Shown: positions 23,848 to 37,066 of the stretch, one piece after another
How the letters are laid out: each line of letters starts with the position of its first letter
Numbering within the stretch: position 1 is the stretch's first letter
DNA from: Maylandia zebra
Taxonomy: Eukaryota > Chordata > Actinopteri > Cichliformes > Cichlidae
Length of the DNA: 64,000 nt
Assembly (NCBI RefSeq): GCF_041146795.1
Contig: NC_135177.1
Span: 22,914,560 to 22,978,559, forward strand
Direction of reading: 5' to 3'
Notes under the pieces: generated by a model
Seen by the model: only the letters and a program-made list of their open reading frames with translations
Databases searched by the model: none
What the model was told of the DNA's origin: nothing
Position numbers and translations under genes: made by a program

Positions 23848-23932
<85 letters not shown>
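23848..23932. repeat. (CA)n microsatellite
   Basis: A clean dinucleotide array of 85 bp in the presumed first intron of kcnj14. It produces false poly-TH and poly-CV reading frames. Confidence 0.97.
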
Positions 23933-23934
<2 letters not shown>

Positions 23935-24407
23935 GTTTACAGATGTTACGTTTTGATTCCTTTTGTAGATTACAGCATATCACCAGTTATCAAAAATAAG
24001 AATTAATTAATTAATGTCAGCAGGATGATTCACTAAAAATATTAAAATATGTATTTGATGCTATTTCTGACATTTTTGATAAAGCTTCTCTTCCTGTTTT
24101 CTGCATTTATGTCACAATATTATCGTTGTTTGTTGCCTTATCTAAAAGTATCCTGTAATTTTACTCTCCTGTTCTTAATCGTTGTATTAGTCTTAGAGGT
24201 TCTTGAAATTGAACTAGCACTGGCATGTTGCTGGGGTGCATGTTATGATTGTCGGTTGGAGGAGATGGAGGTAGGAGATGGTGTTGCACATTATCCGATA
24301 GCTGAAGAGGATTATTTTTAGTTTATAAGAATAAACAATAACGATTTTAAGCTGCAGTTTGACTCTTCATTCATATAATGTATGTATCCTACACGTTGAC
24401 TGTAGTA

Positions 24408-25501
24408 CAGGGAGTGTAGAATTATTAGGCAAATGAGTATTTTGTCCACATCATCCTCTTCATGCATGTTGTCTTACTCCAAGCTGTATAGGCTCGAAAG
24501 CCTACTACCAATTAAGCATATTAGGTGATGTGCATCTCTGTAATGAGAAGGGGTGTGGTCTAATGACATCAACACCCTATATCAGGTGTGCATAATTATT
24601 AGGCAACGTCCTTTCCTTTAGCAAAATGGGTCAAAAGAAGGACTTGACAGGCTCAGAAAAGTCAAAAATAGTGAGATATCTTGCAGAGGGATGCAGCAGT
24701 CTCAAAATTGCAAAGCTTCTGAAGCGTGATCATCGAACAATCAAGAGTTTCATTCAAAATAGTCAACAGGGTCGCAAGAAGCGTGTGGAAAAACCAAGGC
24801 GCAAAATAACTGCCCATGAACTGAGAAAAGTCAAGCGTGCAGCTGCCAAGATGCCACTTGCCACCAGTTTGGCCATATTTCAGAGCTGCAACATCACTGG
24901 AGTGCCCAAAAGCACAAGGTGTGCAATACTCAGAGACATGGCCAAGGTAAGAAAGGCTGAAAGACGACCACCACTGAACAAGACACACAAGCTGAAACGT
25001 CAAGACTGGGCCAAGAAATATCTCAAGACTGGTTTTTCTAAGGTTTTATGGACTGATGAAATGAGAGTGAGTCTTGATGGGCCAGATGGATGGGCCCGTG
25101 GCTGGATTGGTAAAGGGCAGAGAGCTCCAGTCCGACTCAGACGCCAGCAAGGTGGAGGTGGAGTACTGGTTTGGGCTGGTATCATCGAAGATGAGCTTGT
25201 GGGGCCTTTTCGGGTTGAGGATGGAGTCAAGCTCAACTCCCAGTCCTACTGCCAGTTTCTGGAAGACACCTTCTTCAAGCAGTGGTACAGGAAGAAGTCT
25301 GCATCCTTCAAGAAAAACATGATTTTCATGCAGGACAATGCTCCATCACACACTAAAACTAAAAACAAACTAAAAACTACTTCCAACAACATTCAGCTTT
25401 GATATTAATGAGTTTTTTGGGTTCATTGAGAACATGGTTGTTGTTCAATAATAAAATTATTCCTCAAAAATACAACTTGCCTGATAATTCTGCACTCCCT
25501 G
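24408..25501 (+). mobile_element. Tc1/mariner-family transposon with internal 3' deletion
   Basis: A 1,094-bp element bounded by TA target duplications (24406-24407 and 25502-25503). Its terminal inverted repeats begin CAGGGAGTG and match at 23 of 25 positions. It holds a 258-codon transposase frame and a short 3' tail. The sharp ends and intact frame suggest a fairly recent insertion, but the transposase is truncated, so the copy is non-autonomous. It lies in the presumed first intron of kcnj14. Confidence 0.9.
24626..25402 (+). pseudogene. Truncated Tc1/mariner transposase
   Basis: 258 residues, compared with about 340 for full-length Tc1-type transposases. The N-terminal helix-turn-helix region (LTGSEKSKIVRYLAEG, then the basic GRKKR stretch) binds the inverted repeats. 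The catalytic domain has the first acidic residue in LWTDE and the second in MQDNAPSHT. After the second motif the frame runs into about 15 unrelated residues and a stop, so the third catalytic acidic residue, expected about 34 residues on, is missing. The protein should be inactive for cutting and joining, although it might still bind the ends. An internal deletion downstream of the second D is the simplest explanation. Confidence 0.9.
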
Positions 25502-25509
25502 TATAGTGT

Positions 25510-28500
25510 CGCCTTTACTGCATATGGCCTCACTGAATCGTTGTTTGTGCTTTGAACAGATCAGTTAAAGCTCTGCATATTCATTGGATGCCGGGGTATG
25601 TCTGCACGTGTGGGGTCATGTGTATTAGCGGTGGCAGGGTACAACACCATTTTTAGATTTCTCTCCAGTATGGGGCAGTCATTTTTTTGTTTTAATATAA
25701 TATGTATAAGATAAAATGGGGGATTAGAAGCAGTGTGAACATACTGATGTTGGTTCTAACATTATCGGTCCTGTCTGCATGCTTTTCAGCCTTCTGAGTA
25801 TTTTCTTAATTAGAAAAGTGCTGTGTTGCGTTTTAACCACCACATTGCTTTATGCGCTGTCTTAACTCCGAGATTAACATTTGGTTGTCATCACACAATG
25901 ACCTCTGTCACAGCGAACAGCTGAGCGAGGACCGGAAGCAGTAAATTTTCAATTAGATGGAATAAGGCTGAATGCCAGGATGATCACATGCTTGTGCTTA
26001 TGATCAGATGCTGCTGTAGCAGGGTGTGTGCACATTGGCTGGCAGAAAATTGGTAACTACTTCACCCTAGCTGTGCACAGTAAAACATCTCTTTTACTGG
26101 AAAACAATGTTCCAAATTTTAAGGGTCTTTTTCTCCTGACATACATTTAAAAATTCATTAGCTCCAGCTGAAATGTTAGCAGTCTGGCTGCACTGCAGGT
26201 AAGGTAGGATCCAGGAAAAAGTATGAACTCCTATGTCCCCTGTTAAAACTGTTTACTATGAGTCAAGCAGTGATCTTACTTAAAGGTTAATATGGGCTGG
26301 GGTCCCATAGTGTATATTCAGAGCACGGTTACTCTTGGGGATCATTAGGAAATGTTCAGCCTCACGTCTTTCTCCATCAGTGTAAACATGAATCAGACAA
26401 CACAGTAACACCACCTGTCCAATGTTCTCTATGCTCCCCTTATTCTGCTGAAATGCATTTGATCCATTTGTTTTTAAGGAGATGTTTACTTGAAAAAGCT
26501 CAAGTTAAAACTGAACTGTGGAGCAAGCTTATTTAATTTCAGTTTAATATCATAATAAATTCATGGCTAGTTAATGCAAAGTTATAGCATCGTGTATTAA
26601 AGCCATGTTAACTATTTCATATATTTTGCTTCTCTCTTTCTCTTGCATCTTTGGCACAAATATATACTAACAGACTTGTCCTATGAGTAGCTGTTTGTTT
26701 TGCACGCACACATTCAAAGCAGACAGTTATATTTTATATACGGTCTGTCAAATCATTTTTACTAAAAATCTCCCCATAGATGACCTTTTTTATTCCAAAA
26801 TAGCATTTCTGTAGGGTTTTTTTTTCTGCAGAGAAGGAATTTCCATTCTCTCAAAGAAGTTTTTGTCATAGAAATAACTGCATTTAAATAACACAAATAA
26901 CAAGAAACTGCAAAGATATCTGTAAGATTAATTCTTGTACATGCTGAATTTTCCCTTTCCTGTTGCTGATGACCACTTATGACCACAGGGCACCCCCTCA
27001 TTATAAATCCAGGTTTAATCCCAGTTCTTTCTCAATTATAATATTACTTAATATTCTGATGTAACTGTTACTGTTTGGTAATGTGAACACCTGCCAGCTG
27101 TAGCTATTGTAACATAAATTATTGATTAGATCTGGAAAAAAGGTCACAGCAGTGTTGTGCATTTACGTACTTATATTTTCAGGCTTTGCTTATAGATTTT
27201 CTGGAGAAATTTCTTTGTGCATATAGAACATGATTAAAATCTGCCTTGCATTGTGAGGTTTCATATATAAATTAAGCCTAAATAAAAGACATGGAGAGAA
27301 AATGGCTTGACAATGAGCCAAGGGATGTTGCGAGAGAGGGACAAAGACCCAATCCGTGTCCTGGTTTCTGACCTCCATTGATCAATATGACTTATTGATG
27401 TCCCTCTATATTACTGTGGCTTCACAATGTAGAGGCTCACTAGGTTCTGTGTTGTATGCTGTATTCACAATGGTGATAAAACCTAAATACCTTAAAGACC
27501 AAAAATGGGATGCGAAAATTTCTGGCTCATTGTTTTCTTGAAGAAAAAAGGAAATAGGGCGGCTCAGCCGTGTACCAGAAGAGGCAAAAATACTTATGGT
27601 ACTGCAACGTGAAGTTTATTCAATACATCTTTCAATGACAGTCGAATCATATCCTTTGCAAATCTAATCTGGCCACATAACACTTTAATATGCCAAGATA
27701 ATCTGGATAGAACGGGGACAGGGGAGGTGCCAGAGACCGGCAAAATAAATCATGAGAGACCTGGTGTGAAAGAAAGCACAGAAAAGTAGGTGGTGAGAGT
27801 GGATTAGTGTGGTCCTGCACGGGAACGATAAATGCAATCATTAAAGCACCTGTTCTGTCAAGTCAGTGGGTTAATGTTGAGATCAAAGCTATTCCAAGCA
27901 CTAACAACCTGTGGATATGCTCAAAATGTCATTATTAACAGTCTAACACTCTCTAGATTATAAAGGACATTATTACGAAAGTTGTTGGGTTATCATTTTG
28001 ATGCTACAGTTACATATGCTGGTATTTCTGTAAGGTTTCTCTTTGTTTGCTTAATTAAAAAAGTTAATATCACAGGAGAATTTAAAAAAATATATCTATA
28101 TTGTATTTATTGTTACAACAAATGGCTCAGCACAACACAACACCTGGTCTGTATGAATCAAACCAAGCAGTGACAGATGTGATCAGCAGTGACCTTGTTG
28201 TAAACAGGCACCAAAGGTTTGCAGTCGCTGATGAGATTTCAAACCACCGAAATGACTCAAGAGTTAGCAAAGCAAAAACTTTTCCCTTGAATGCAACAAG
28301 CAAGTCAAATATACCAGCGGAAAGACTTTCCAAGACATAAAAATGTTTTTCTTTACAGTATATGGAAGGACATCATAACACCCATTCGAGCAGGCTTTAA
28401 CAATTTTTGATATCCTGGAAGTAGAGATGAAGGGTCCATTTTCAAAGACATTCCCAGTTTTCTTTCCATACTCCATGTCTATCCAATAGGATAACAGTTT

Positions 28501-29800
28501 TGTACAGTTACACAGTTTTTTATTTTTTATGTTCTTCTTCACTGATGTCTACTCCGAATGGCTTTTTGGATTTGTTTGGTCAAAGGACTGACAGAGATGA
28601 TTAGTCTGATCACGTTGCCCAGCTGCAGGGCTGCAGATGAGATGCTTCTCTGGAAGCAACAACTTCACACATGTAATTTTCCCACATAGCCCTCCATGAA
28701 TGCTCTTGTATGAGGAATCATTTGAGATATTTGGCACCTCAACACGATAAGGTTAGGCAACACAACGATACATACACTCTCATATCAGCCACATGCACGC
28801 CTCTCTCATCGCCTACTCCAGTGGCTGTTGCGAGTCATCAAATGACAAGTCAGCCCAGAGATAGCCGATGTGAGAACTTGTTCTTTGGTTGGCACGAGTT
28901 ACAGTAGAAGTATGAAGGTCAGGACTGCCTACTGGGTTATTTCTTTATTAAGTAAACACTGGGCAGCATAAGCATGTAAATCGTAAATCACATTATCATA
29001 ATGTTAGTGTGCAGTTTGGTGTAAAATTTGACCATAAAAGACTTTAGGGTTCATTTTGATTTCAGTCTGGCGTTCGAACAATTTCCACAGTGTTGCAGTC
29101 ACATGTTATATATCAGTTTCTACATGAGGATGTGCCAGGAGCATAAAGACGCATTTGGATGCAGCTCTCAAAGCAGGATGATACTCATACTGACACATAC
29201 TGTCATATTAGTATATTTGGTGTCCCTCTGTTGTTCCTTTGTACTTTCAGTGGAAGTTTTCTGTATTGCACCAGATTATTACCTTTTAACATAAATGCTA
29301 ATGTGCATTTATAATTGTTGTTGTAGCTGGCATCGTGTTGGAAATGAGGTGAATATTTCTCAGTGGGGATGATTGTGCTGCAGGAGTGATTACTTCTCCT
29401 GCATTAATTCTGAAAGTGGACTACATGTAGCTTGTAGTGAGTTTTTCAAGGCTGCAGATAGATGTCTAACAATTGCAGTAAACTAGCTATGTGAACTTTG
29501 TCTTGTCTATTTGATCTGTATTTTCATCTTCAGGTGCTGTTACCAGTAGGTTACAAAAACAATAATATCATTGCTGAACATTGATGAATTAAGTGTTATT
29601 ATGAACTTAATGACTTCTTTCTTTATTCCTGCTTTTTTAAATAAATGTCACATTCTGCAGTATAGCTCACCCTATTAAACTGGAGCCACTGCTCTTTATA
29701 TTCAAGCATCACAAGAGTAAATCATGGTATCAGAGCTCCATCAATGGTACTGACTTATTTTTAATTGCTTATGCACAGCTTTTTGCATACTAATATAGAC
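25510..29800. other. Presumed kcnj14 intron 1 sequence
   Basis: AT-rich DNA with no recognised gene, repeat family or strong splice pair. Only short chance frames are seen. Confidence 0.4.
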
Positions 29801-29803
29801 TCA

Positions 29804-30765
29804 TCTGCCACTTCATTAGTTACACCTTGCTAATTCTGAGTTGGATCCCTTTTGCCTTCAGATCTGCTTTAATTCTTCGTGGCATAAATTCAACAAGATG
29901 CTAGAAACATTATTAGAGATTTAGCTTCATATGGACATGTCAGCATCACACAGTTGCTGCAGATTTGATGGCCGCTTATTAATGATGTGAATAAGAAGAT
30001 GGTTACACTGTTTCAATAAAGTGATGCTTATGATCAGCAACCAGACTAATCTAGACTGTGGCAATTAAATGGTTCTCATTTGGTTCCAAGTGTGCCAGGA
30101 AAATATCCCTCACACCATTTACATCACCAAGCAACCTGAGTTGTTGACATAAGGCAAGATAGATGCATGGTTCATGTTGTTTATGCTAACTTGTGACCCT
30201 ACCATCTGAATATCGCAGCAGAAATTAAGACTCACCAGAGCAGGCAGCATTTTTCCAATCTTGCAAATGGAAGTTGCCTGATTTTGGTGAGGGTATATGA
30301 ACCGTAGCCTCAGTTTCCTGTTCTTTGCTGACAGCATCCAGTTTGGTCCTCTGCCACTATACCCAATCTGCTTCAAGATTTGACGTGCTGTGCATGCTCT
30401 TCTGCATACTGTGGTCATAACAAGTGGTTATTTAGTTATTTTAAGTCTGGCTATTCTTCTCTGACCTTGGGTATTAACAGTGAATTTTCACCCAGAGAAA
30501 TGCTGCTCGCTGGTTAGTTTCTCTTTTTCTGGACATTTTCTGTAAATCTTTGAGATGACTGGAAAATTCCAGCAAATCAGCAGTTTCTGAAATGCTCACC
30601 AGCTGATCTGACACCAACAACCATGTCACATTCAAAGTCACTTAAATCACCTTTCTTCCCCATTCTGATACTCGGTTTGAACATCAGCAGCTCATCTCAA
30701 TCCTGTCCACAAGCCTAAAAGCATTCAGTTACTACCATGTGATTGGCTAATTAGAAAACTCAAGT
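29804..30765 (-). mobile_element. Internally deleted Tc1/mariner relic, same family as 4215-5590
   Basis: On the minus strand the sequence resembles the fish Tc1 family seen at 4215-5590. One end, with a terminal motif near 29808-29835 (CCACTTCATTAGTTACACC), is joined to the N-terminal and 5' noncoding parts at about 30060-30765. Most of the catalytic region is missing. The frame is destroyed by substitutions, and the right-hand terminal repeat is not visible. Confidence 0.65.
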
Positions 30766-31065
30766 CATAGTTTAAAGTTAGGCTGAGAATTTCCAGTGGG
30801 TTGACATTTGTTAGATGCAATTACTTAGTATATTCTACCATTTCTTTCTATAACACAAGTAGCTATTTGCAAGACTTCAGATGATTAGCAGATAGGCCTC
30901 TCAGTTGCCTCTGTAAGTATAAATAAGTGAGCTACTTCTTGTGTTGTGTTTTTTACATTTTTTAATGGTGGATACATTTTAATGGTCACTGCAAATATTG
31001 CTGCATAACATGCGGATATAAACATGCATTTTTCTCTTTGTTTCTCTTCTCTTTTTCTCTGATAG

Positions 31066-31174
31066 GTACATCTGGGTCAAGCTACAAGAAGGTCTGATTT
31101 TTCATCTTAACACTATCCACAAAAAAGCAACCAATGAACTGCATTTGATAAACCAGAGGGATACACTAACAAAG
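31066..31174 (+). other. Probable kcnj14 5' noncoding exon
   Basis: A 109-bp segment bounded by a strong polypyrimidine tract and AG (31025-31065) and by the donor AAAG|gtaagt at 31174/31175. It lacks a useful reading frame. Its place between the CpG island at 22.7 kb and the coding exons suggests a 5'UTR exon. Confidence 0.45.
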
Positions 31175-33477
31175 GTAAGTGTCTGATCGACAAACAAGAT
31201 TTTAGCAGTTTAGCTTCTCATTGCCTTTTGACTTGGCAACATGATAATTTAAACTAGTGCTGATACTTCCTTCACATTTATATTCTCCTTTCTGTTTGTT
31301 TCTTAAAAATTTCTTTTTTAAGTCTGCAGTGGGTTAGGCGTGATGATCCAAACATAAAGGGATACAGAACAGTCACCGAAACCTCAATAAGGGAAACGGA
31401 ATAAGAAGCAGACTCTTTCATTTCCTTCTTCTGTGACTCTTCCCTTCCCTCAGATCAACAAAGCTCAGTGCTCTCACTGAACATGTGTCAAAAAAGGAGG
31501 CCAACACTCAAGCAAAGATGAACCCCTATGTTACTTCTCACTTCAGGAGGGATCTCTTCCCCCATTTTCATTTGTTGTAGACTTTTTGTTTACCCTGCTT
31601 TTACTGGTTGGATGCAATGACTTGCTCTGTATTTGGAAAGTTATAGCAACAGCTCTTGCTTCTTGCTTTGCTGTTCTCTCTGTACCTTCAGCAGTGCACG
31701 GTTATGGTTGAGTAACTGATTTTGTTCACTGGTTACTAAATGATTATGGGTTGCATGATCTTTACACTCTGTCAGGATTCAGTTGTAAGGGTCTCTGGGA
31801 ATGATTGGGCAAGGTAAATGATAATATTACAAGCACATCCTTTTCATTATCAGATGTATTTGCATGTTTTTCTTGCTTAACTTAAGCCTTTAGTAATCAT
31901 TTCGATATATTGATGATTTTGTATACTTTTGCATGCTCATTAGTTGATAACTTGTGGTTCACTTTAAAGATTCTCTAGCATGCTGATGTTTTTTGTTTTT
32001 GTTTTTGTTTCCTTTTTTTTAATATCTGCAAATAACTTTTTATTTGAGGAACCTCTTTGATGCTCAAATAGCCTTCGTGATCTGGTTCAAACAGGGATGC
32101 CAAGTAAGAGTCTACAAGGCACAAAAACTGTTACAGCCTCCTGCTTAGACATACACCTGACCTGTGAACTCTGGAGCTTGACCTCTGCAGAAAACAGATC
32201 AAATCATGTGATTGCTGTTCTCAACTTTTGACTCTTTATAAATCTTCCACGTAAAGCTAAGTAAGTTTAGAGATAGTCAAAATAATCATCCTCTGTTGTT
32301 TTCTTCATTTTTTCTAATCTGTTGTCAGGCGTAGGTGATTTCTCAGCCCTAACGCTGAGCTGTGTTGAGGTATATCTTTGTTGTGGCTGTAAATGTAGTT
32401 ATTGGCCAATATTATCCAGGAGGCAGTGCACAAAATACTTCTTTGAGAATCTGACAATGGCCATTAAACAGTTTTGCAGACACTTAAAAAGAACATGTGA
32501 AATTGTAAAGGCAGTGACATGATTGGAAAAGAAATGGCAAACAAATCATGTTTTTTTTTTTTCAGTTGGGTCCCTGGTGTTGGGAACAAAAGTTGTATTT
32601 CCTTTATCTGTGAAAAAAAAGTGATGAGAATAGCTTAAGCCAGCCGAATCAAGATATCTTGGCAATGAATTATGAATGATAAATAATAACAGTAGAGATT
32701 TGATGGTTTTGTATTGTCTTTTTCCTCATGCCCTTCTCAAGTGGTTGTGAAAGTGGAGAGAAGTTTGATCGTAAGAATTGGCATGTTTCTTTCTTGTTTC
32801 AACTGCATGTTGGAAGTTATCATACTGTTTGACCTGAATTTGGCTTTGTGTTCTCTGCGTACGTTGTATATCATCACATTTCTATCCCATTGTCTTGCTC
32901 CATTGCATTATCAGCTTATATTTTTTGAAGTGTTTATCAAATGAGTCCTGCTCAAGCAAAAAACCTCAAGACTATCCTTTTAGTGTTTTCAACTATATAG
33001 AACCAATCCTGCATGTTTTTCTGATGTATGTCAAAGTTAGCCCAGCTCTACCACTCCTTGTCAAATGAAATTTTGCAGATCACAGAGTTGGACTCTTTGG
33101 GCTGCTATTGAAGTCATTCTTTTCAGCTCACCTCCTTTCACTAAAGTGACTGTGATTTAAGGTCATTGGTTGTTACTGAACTCACACTACAAGAAAGCCC
33201 ATTAGCTTGCTGGGAATCCATTACTGAAAGGACTGACTGTACGGAGTAACAGAATAAAAAGTTGTGGAAGAGACACTGAAGAAAGTGATTGACCAATGGC
33301 CTTGGAGGGTGTTATCCTCTGGTTACCATTGGGCGCCATGGACCTACAATTATCTCTGTATTAAAAGAGACTGACTGTGACATTAACACCACACATAATT
33401 TCACTGACGGTATCGAGGTGCTTATTCATTACATCGATAAACAAGGCACACTTATAAATACAGAGAACTCATAGCAG
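31175..33477 (+). other. kcnj14 last 5' intron and 5'UTR
   Basis: AT-rich sequence leading to the start codon. The acceptor of the coding exon is not certain; candidates are AG at about 33074 or 33126. An in-frame TAG at 33472-33474 sits one codon before the start, closing the frame upstream. Confidence 0.4.
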
Positions 33478-36400
33478 ATGATGGGGGCAGCACGTGTAAA
33501 ACGACGCTTCAGTGCTGTGGTGGATGGGCCAGTGGAGGAGGAGGAGGTCATGAGGCTAGCACAGAGTGCTGCAGATACATCTGGCGGAGGGGGGAGCCCA
33601 GCGGGGTCAGGGACCCCAACCAGCCCCTCTCCGACCCATGCCCTCAATGGCAAAGCTCTGCCTCTTCAAAGCAACACCAACAATGCCCGGAGGCATGGTG
33701 CCATTGGAGAGTCAGCTGGAGGAGATGCAGAAGGAGAAGGTGGGTTGAGAGGAGGAAGAATGTGTTCAGGGCCCAAGAGTGGAAGAGGCAGTAGTGTAGG
33801 AGGGAGAGGGGAAGGCCGTTCTTCATCAGATCAGGATTCACTCTCTTCCCCCTCCACTACCAGCCGCCGGCGCAATAGGCGCTCAACCCGCCGGCCCCGA
33901 CAACGCTTTGTGGGCAAGGACGGACGCTGCAACGTCACCTTTGTCAACATGAGCGAGAGGGGCCAGCGGTACCTCAGTGACCTCTTTACCACTTGCGTGG
34001 ACATCCGCTGGCGATGGATGCTGGTCATCTTCACTCTCTCCTTCGTTCTCTCCTGGCTGCTCTTTGGATTTGCCTTCTGGCTCATTGCCTCCGCACATGG
34101 AGACCTCTCCATTCGGCTTACCTCCAGCTCAAGTTCATCTCCGGGATCAGGAGATGCTGGCTCTGGAGGAGAGTCTGATAGAGAGGCAGTGGTTGAGGAG
34201 CCATGCTTCTTCCAGGTGAACAGCTTCATGGCAGCCTTTCTGTTCTCCTTGGAGACGCAGACATCCATCGGTTATGGCTTCAGAAGTGTGACCGAAGAAT
34301 GTCCCCTGGCGGTGGTGGCGGTCGTTTTGCAGTGCATTGTGGGCTGCATAATTGACGCCTTCATCATCGGGGCAGTCATGGCAAAGATTGCCAAGCCCAA
34401 GAAGCGCAACGAGACCCTGGTGTTCTCCAACACTGCTGTTGTGGCGTTGAGAGATGGAAAACTCTGTATGATGTGGAGGGTCGGAAACCTACGCAAAAGC
34501 CACCTGGTAGAAGCACACGTCAGAGCACAACTACTAAAGGTAAGTGGAAAAAATACAAATAATCATACTGATGAAAAAAGAGGCCAGAAAACAACCCTGA
34601 CATGAAAAAGGTCAAAGAAGTTATCTGGTGATTGTAACGGAGTCAAAGTCAGGAATGCACCAAATAATAGAGGTTGCTACTGTGATAGAGCAGTGGAGGG
34701 AAAAAAAGAGAAAGAGAGAGGGCTGAGACCATCTGGCCCGTATTCTGTGGACCGTAGTTAATGAGAGCTTGTTTTATTTTCCCTCAGGGGTTAGGAAGAT
34801 TTACCATGGATTAACTTGCCCACAATTCTTTAACTAAGGACCATTGTCCTTCGTCATCTCATTTCCTCTTGTATACTGTATCACTGTGGGTTCTGTGATT
34901 GTTTTCTATGACTACTGAAGTTTACCCTAATGTTTGTCCTTATATCTGTAGTTTGCATGTGTGTTCCCTCAGGATTTTCTGTAGGATCAAAATCTGTAGC
35001 ACATTTTGGCTGCAGTGTGGAGAATTTGATCTCTTTTAATAGCATGACCATATCAAAGTTTAGGCAGGGCAGATGGGATTAAGTTTGAGGATGAAGGGAA
35101 TACAATTGTGAGTGCTAAAACTGGATATTGTTCAAAAGCAAGGTTGGGTGAGTGATAAGCCTATGGCTTGGCAAGGTGACTAAAGAAGTGCATAGTGAGA
35201 TTCAGCTGAATATAATAACCAAATGCTAGACAATTCGGTCAGGGTAAGATTATTAATTTACAATGCTTTCATCAGATTACCTTTAGAAAATGTCAAGTGT
35301 TACCTTCAAGGTGATATCACGATGTAATTAATTAACCTTTGTTCCAATAATAAAAATCTTTCTGTTTTCTTTTTAATATTTCCTCAAAAGCCTTAATGAA
35401 CTGAAATATCTAATGTGGGATGTGATATGGACCAAATAATGACTTTTACATTTCAAACCTGCTCCCAGTCAAGGGTGACACCAGAGGGAGAGTACCTCCC
35501 ACTGGACAACGTGGACATCAACGTGGGGTTTGACACCGGCACTGACCGCATCTTCTTGGTCTCGCCTGTAACAATTGTCCATGAAATCAATGAAGAGTCG
35601 CCTTTCTTTGAGATGGACCAAAAAACGCTGGAGAACGACTCTGACCTGGAGGTGGTGGTCATACTTGAAGGCATGGTGGAGGCCACAGCCATGACCACGC
35701 AGTGCCGCAGCTCCTATCTGGCTACTGAAATCCTCTGGGGACACCGCTTTGAACCAGTGCTCTTTGAGAGGAAAGATGGCTACCAGGTGAAAACAGAAGT
35801 ACAGACAGAAAACTCTTTTTTCCATTTAATCCTGACACAGCTTCCAGTCTTTAAATCTAAGACCATTTTACGTCATCACTGATGCATAGCCTTGACGTCA
35901 TATATATTTTACCAGGTTTTTTGATAAAATAGGAGTGAAGCTGAGCAAACTAAATATAATTCAGTGTGTTTCTCCATTTATAATTTAGTAGCAAAGCCTC
36001 AGTGGTGCCAAAAAAAGAGTGGAGTTGATGTTTAAAACTTTGATAGTCTTTGATAATCAACTTAATCCTGTCTGAGCTGCTGATTGGGTAATAGTTAGTC
36101 AATCTGCAACATTTTGTGTTACCATTAATTGAAAAGGCTATGAGTCATTCTCTTCCCTCAATTCTGCTGTTATATCTCAGATTGCATACTTTCGTGTTTA
36201 CACTTGCTACTTTCAGCATGTTTACATTAACAAGCATAGCTACATGCAGGGAAATACCACCACCATGGTAATGTGTTCATAACAGTCAAGAAGTTATGTT
36301 TTCACTCTCAATAGTTGGCATGTGTTGACGTGTTGTTTGGTGTTAACGTGTGTTTCCTTGCTGTCTGCAAAGTAGAAGCTAGATATTTGGCCAAAGGCTT

Positions 36401-37066
36401 GACAACCTATGTGACAAAGCACGTGAAAATGCAGACCGAGAATCCCGACTGTGCACAGAAACAACCAAGAGATGATGCAATCCAGAACAGCCAGACTTCA
36501 TCAGCCAGAAAGCATCAGAAATTTAGCATTACACAGATTTTAAAATTAAGCATCAGCAAAAGTAAAACTCTATCAGCCCTAATTGTACATTACATAACAT
36601 ATGTATTGTTTTGCTCCTGGGAGAGAACAAAAGTCACTTTAAGATTGGATCTTGAAAGGCATCAGCATACAAAAATATGCCAAATCAAACATGCAGGTGA
36701 ATAAGGAAGCACTCAGAAGTAGCGTCTTCTATTCAGCAATAAACATTCTTCAACTAAACATCAGCAGAGTTGTATTGTCATTTTGAGCCTTTTGAGCATT
36801 TAATTAAAAGTCACTGCTCTATGCTTTTTTTCCAGGTGGATTACTCATTTTTCCATCGGACCTATGAAATCCCGAACACACCTTCCTGCAGTGCTAAAGA
36901 TCTGGCCGAGCAGAAATACATTCAGAGTTCACGGTCATCATTCTGTTATGAGAACGAAGTAGCTCTGCAGCTTGCCTCCCCCGACGGTGAGCTGGGTCAA
37001 AACCTTGAGTTTGCCTCCCCACCGACCCGGAGGCAATCCATGGCAGAACATCTCCACTACAACTGA
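33478..37066 (+). CDS. kcnj14: Inward-rectifier K+ channel Kir2.4
   Basis: Coding exons are 33478-34539, 35469-35786 and 36836-37066, all phase 0 with GT-AG borders. They give 536 residues (human about 436). Kir2.4 is a tetrameric, PIP2-gated plasma-membrane K+ channel that stabilises resting potential. Visible parts are TM1 (about 178-204), the pore with SIGYGFR (263-269), TM2 (about 277-301) with D293 at the Mg2+/polyamine rectification site, [11 protein letters not shown], a cytoplasmic domain with [12 protein letters not shown], and the ER-export motif FCYENE (496-501). [14 protein letters not shown] and [19 protein letters not shown] favour Kir2.4 over Kir2.1-2.3. The second Met (33481) aligns with the mammalian start. 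Differences are a low-complexity N-terminal extension (about 30-135), a Ser/Gly-rich extracellular insertion (about 215-235), and an ORF split by two introns. Confidence 0.95.

Noticed and set aside
23686-24006. Open frames with poly-Thr-His and poly-Cys-Val
   Set aside because: Translation of the (CA)n microsatellite.
24049-24321. 90-codon hydrophobic frame next to the Tc1 element
   Set aside because: AT-rich, poor start context, no neighbouring splice signals, no recognised family.
33831-34268. 145-codon antisense frame in kcnj14 exon 1
   Set aside because: Shadow of the conserved channel coding sequence; no independent features.
36315-36704. 129-codon frame in a kcnj14 intron
   Set aside because: Lies wholly between two proven coding exons and shows no family resemblance.
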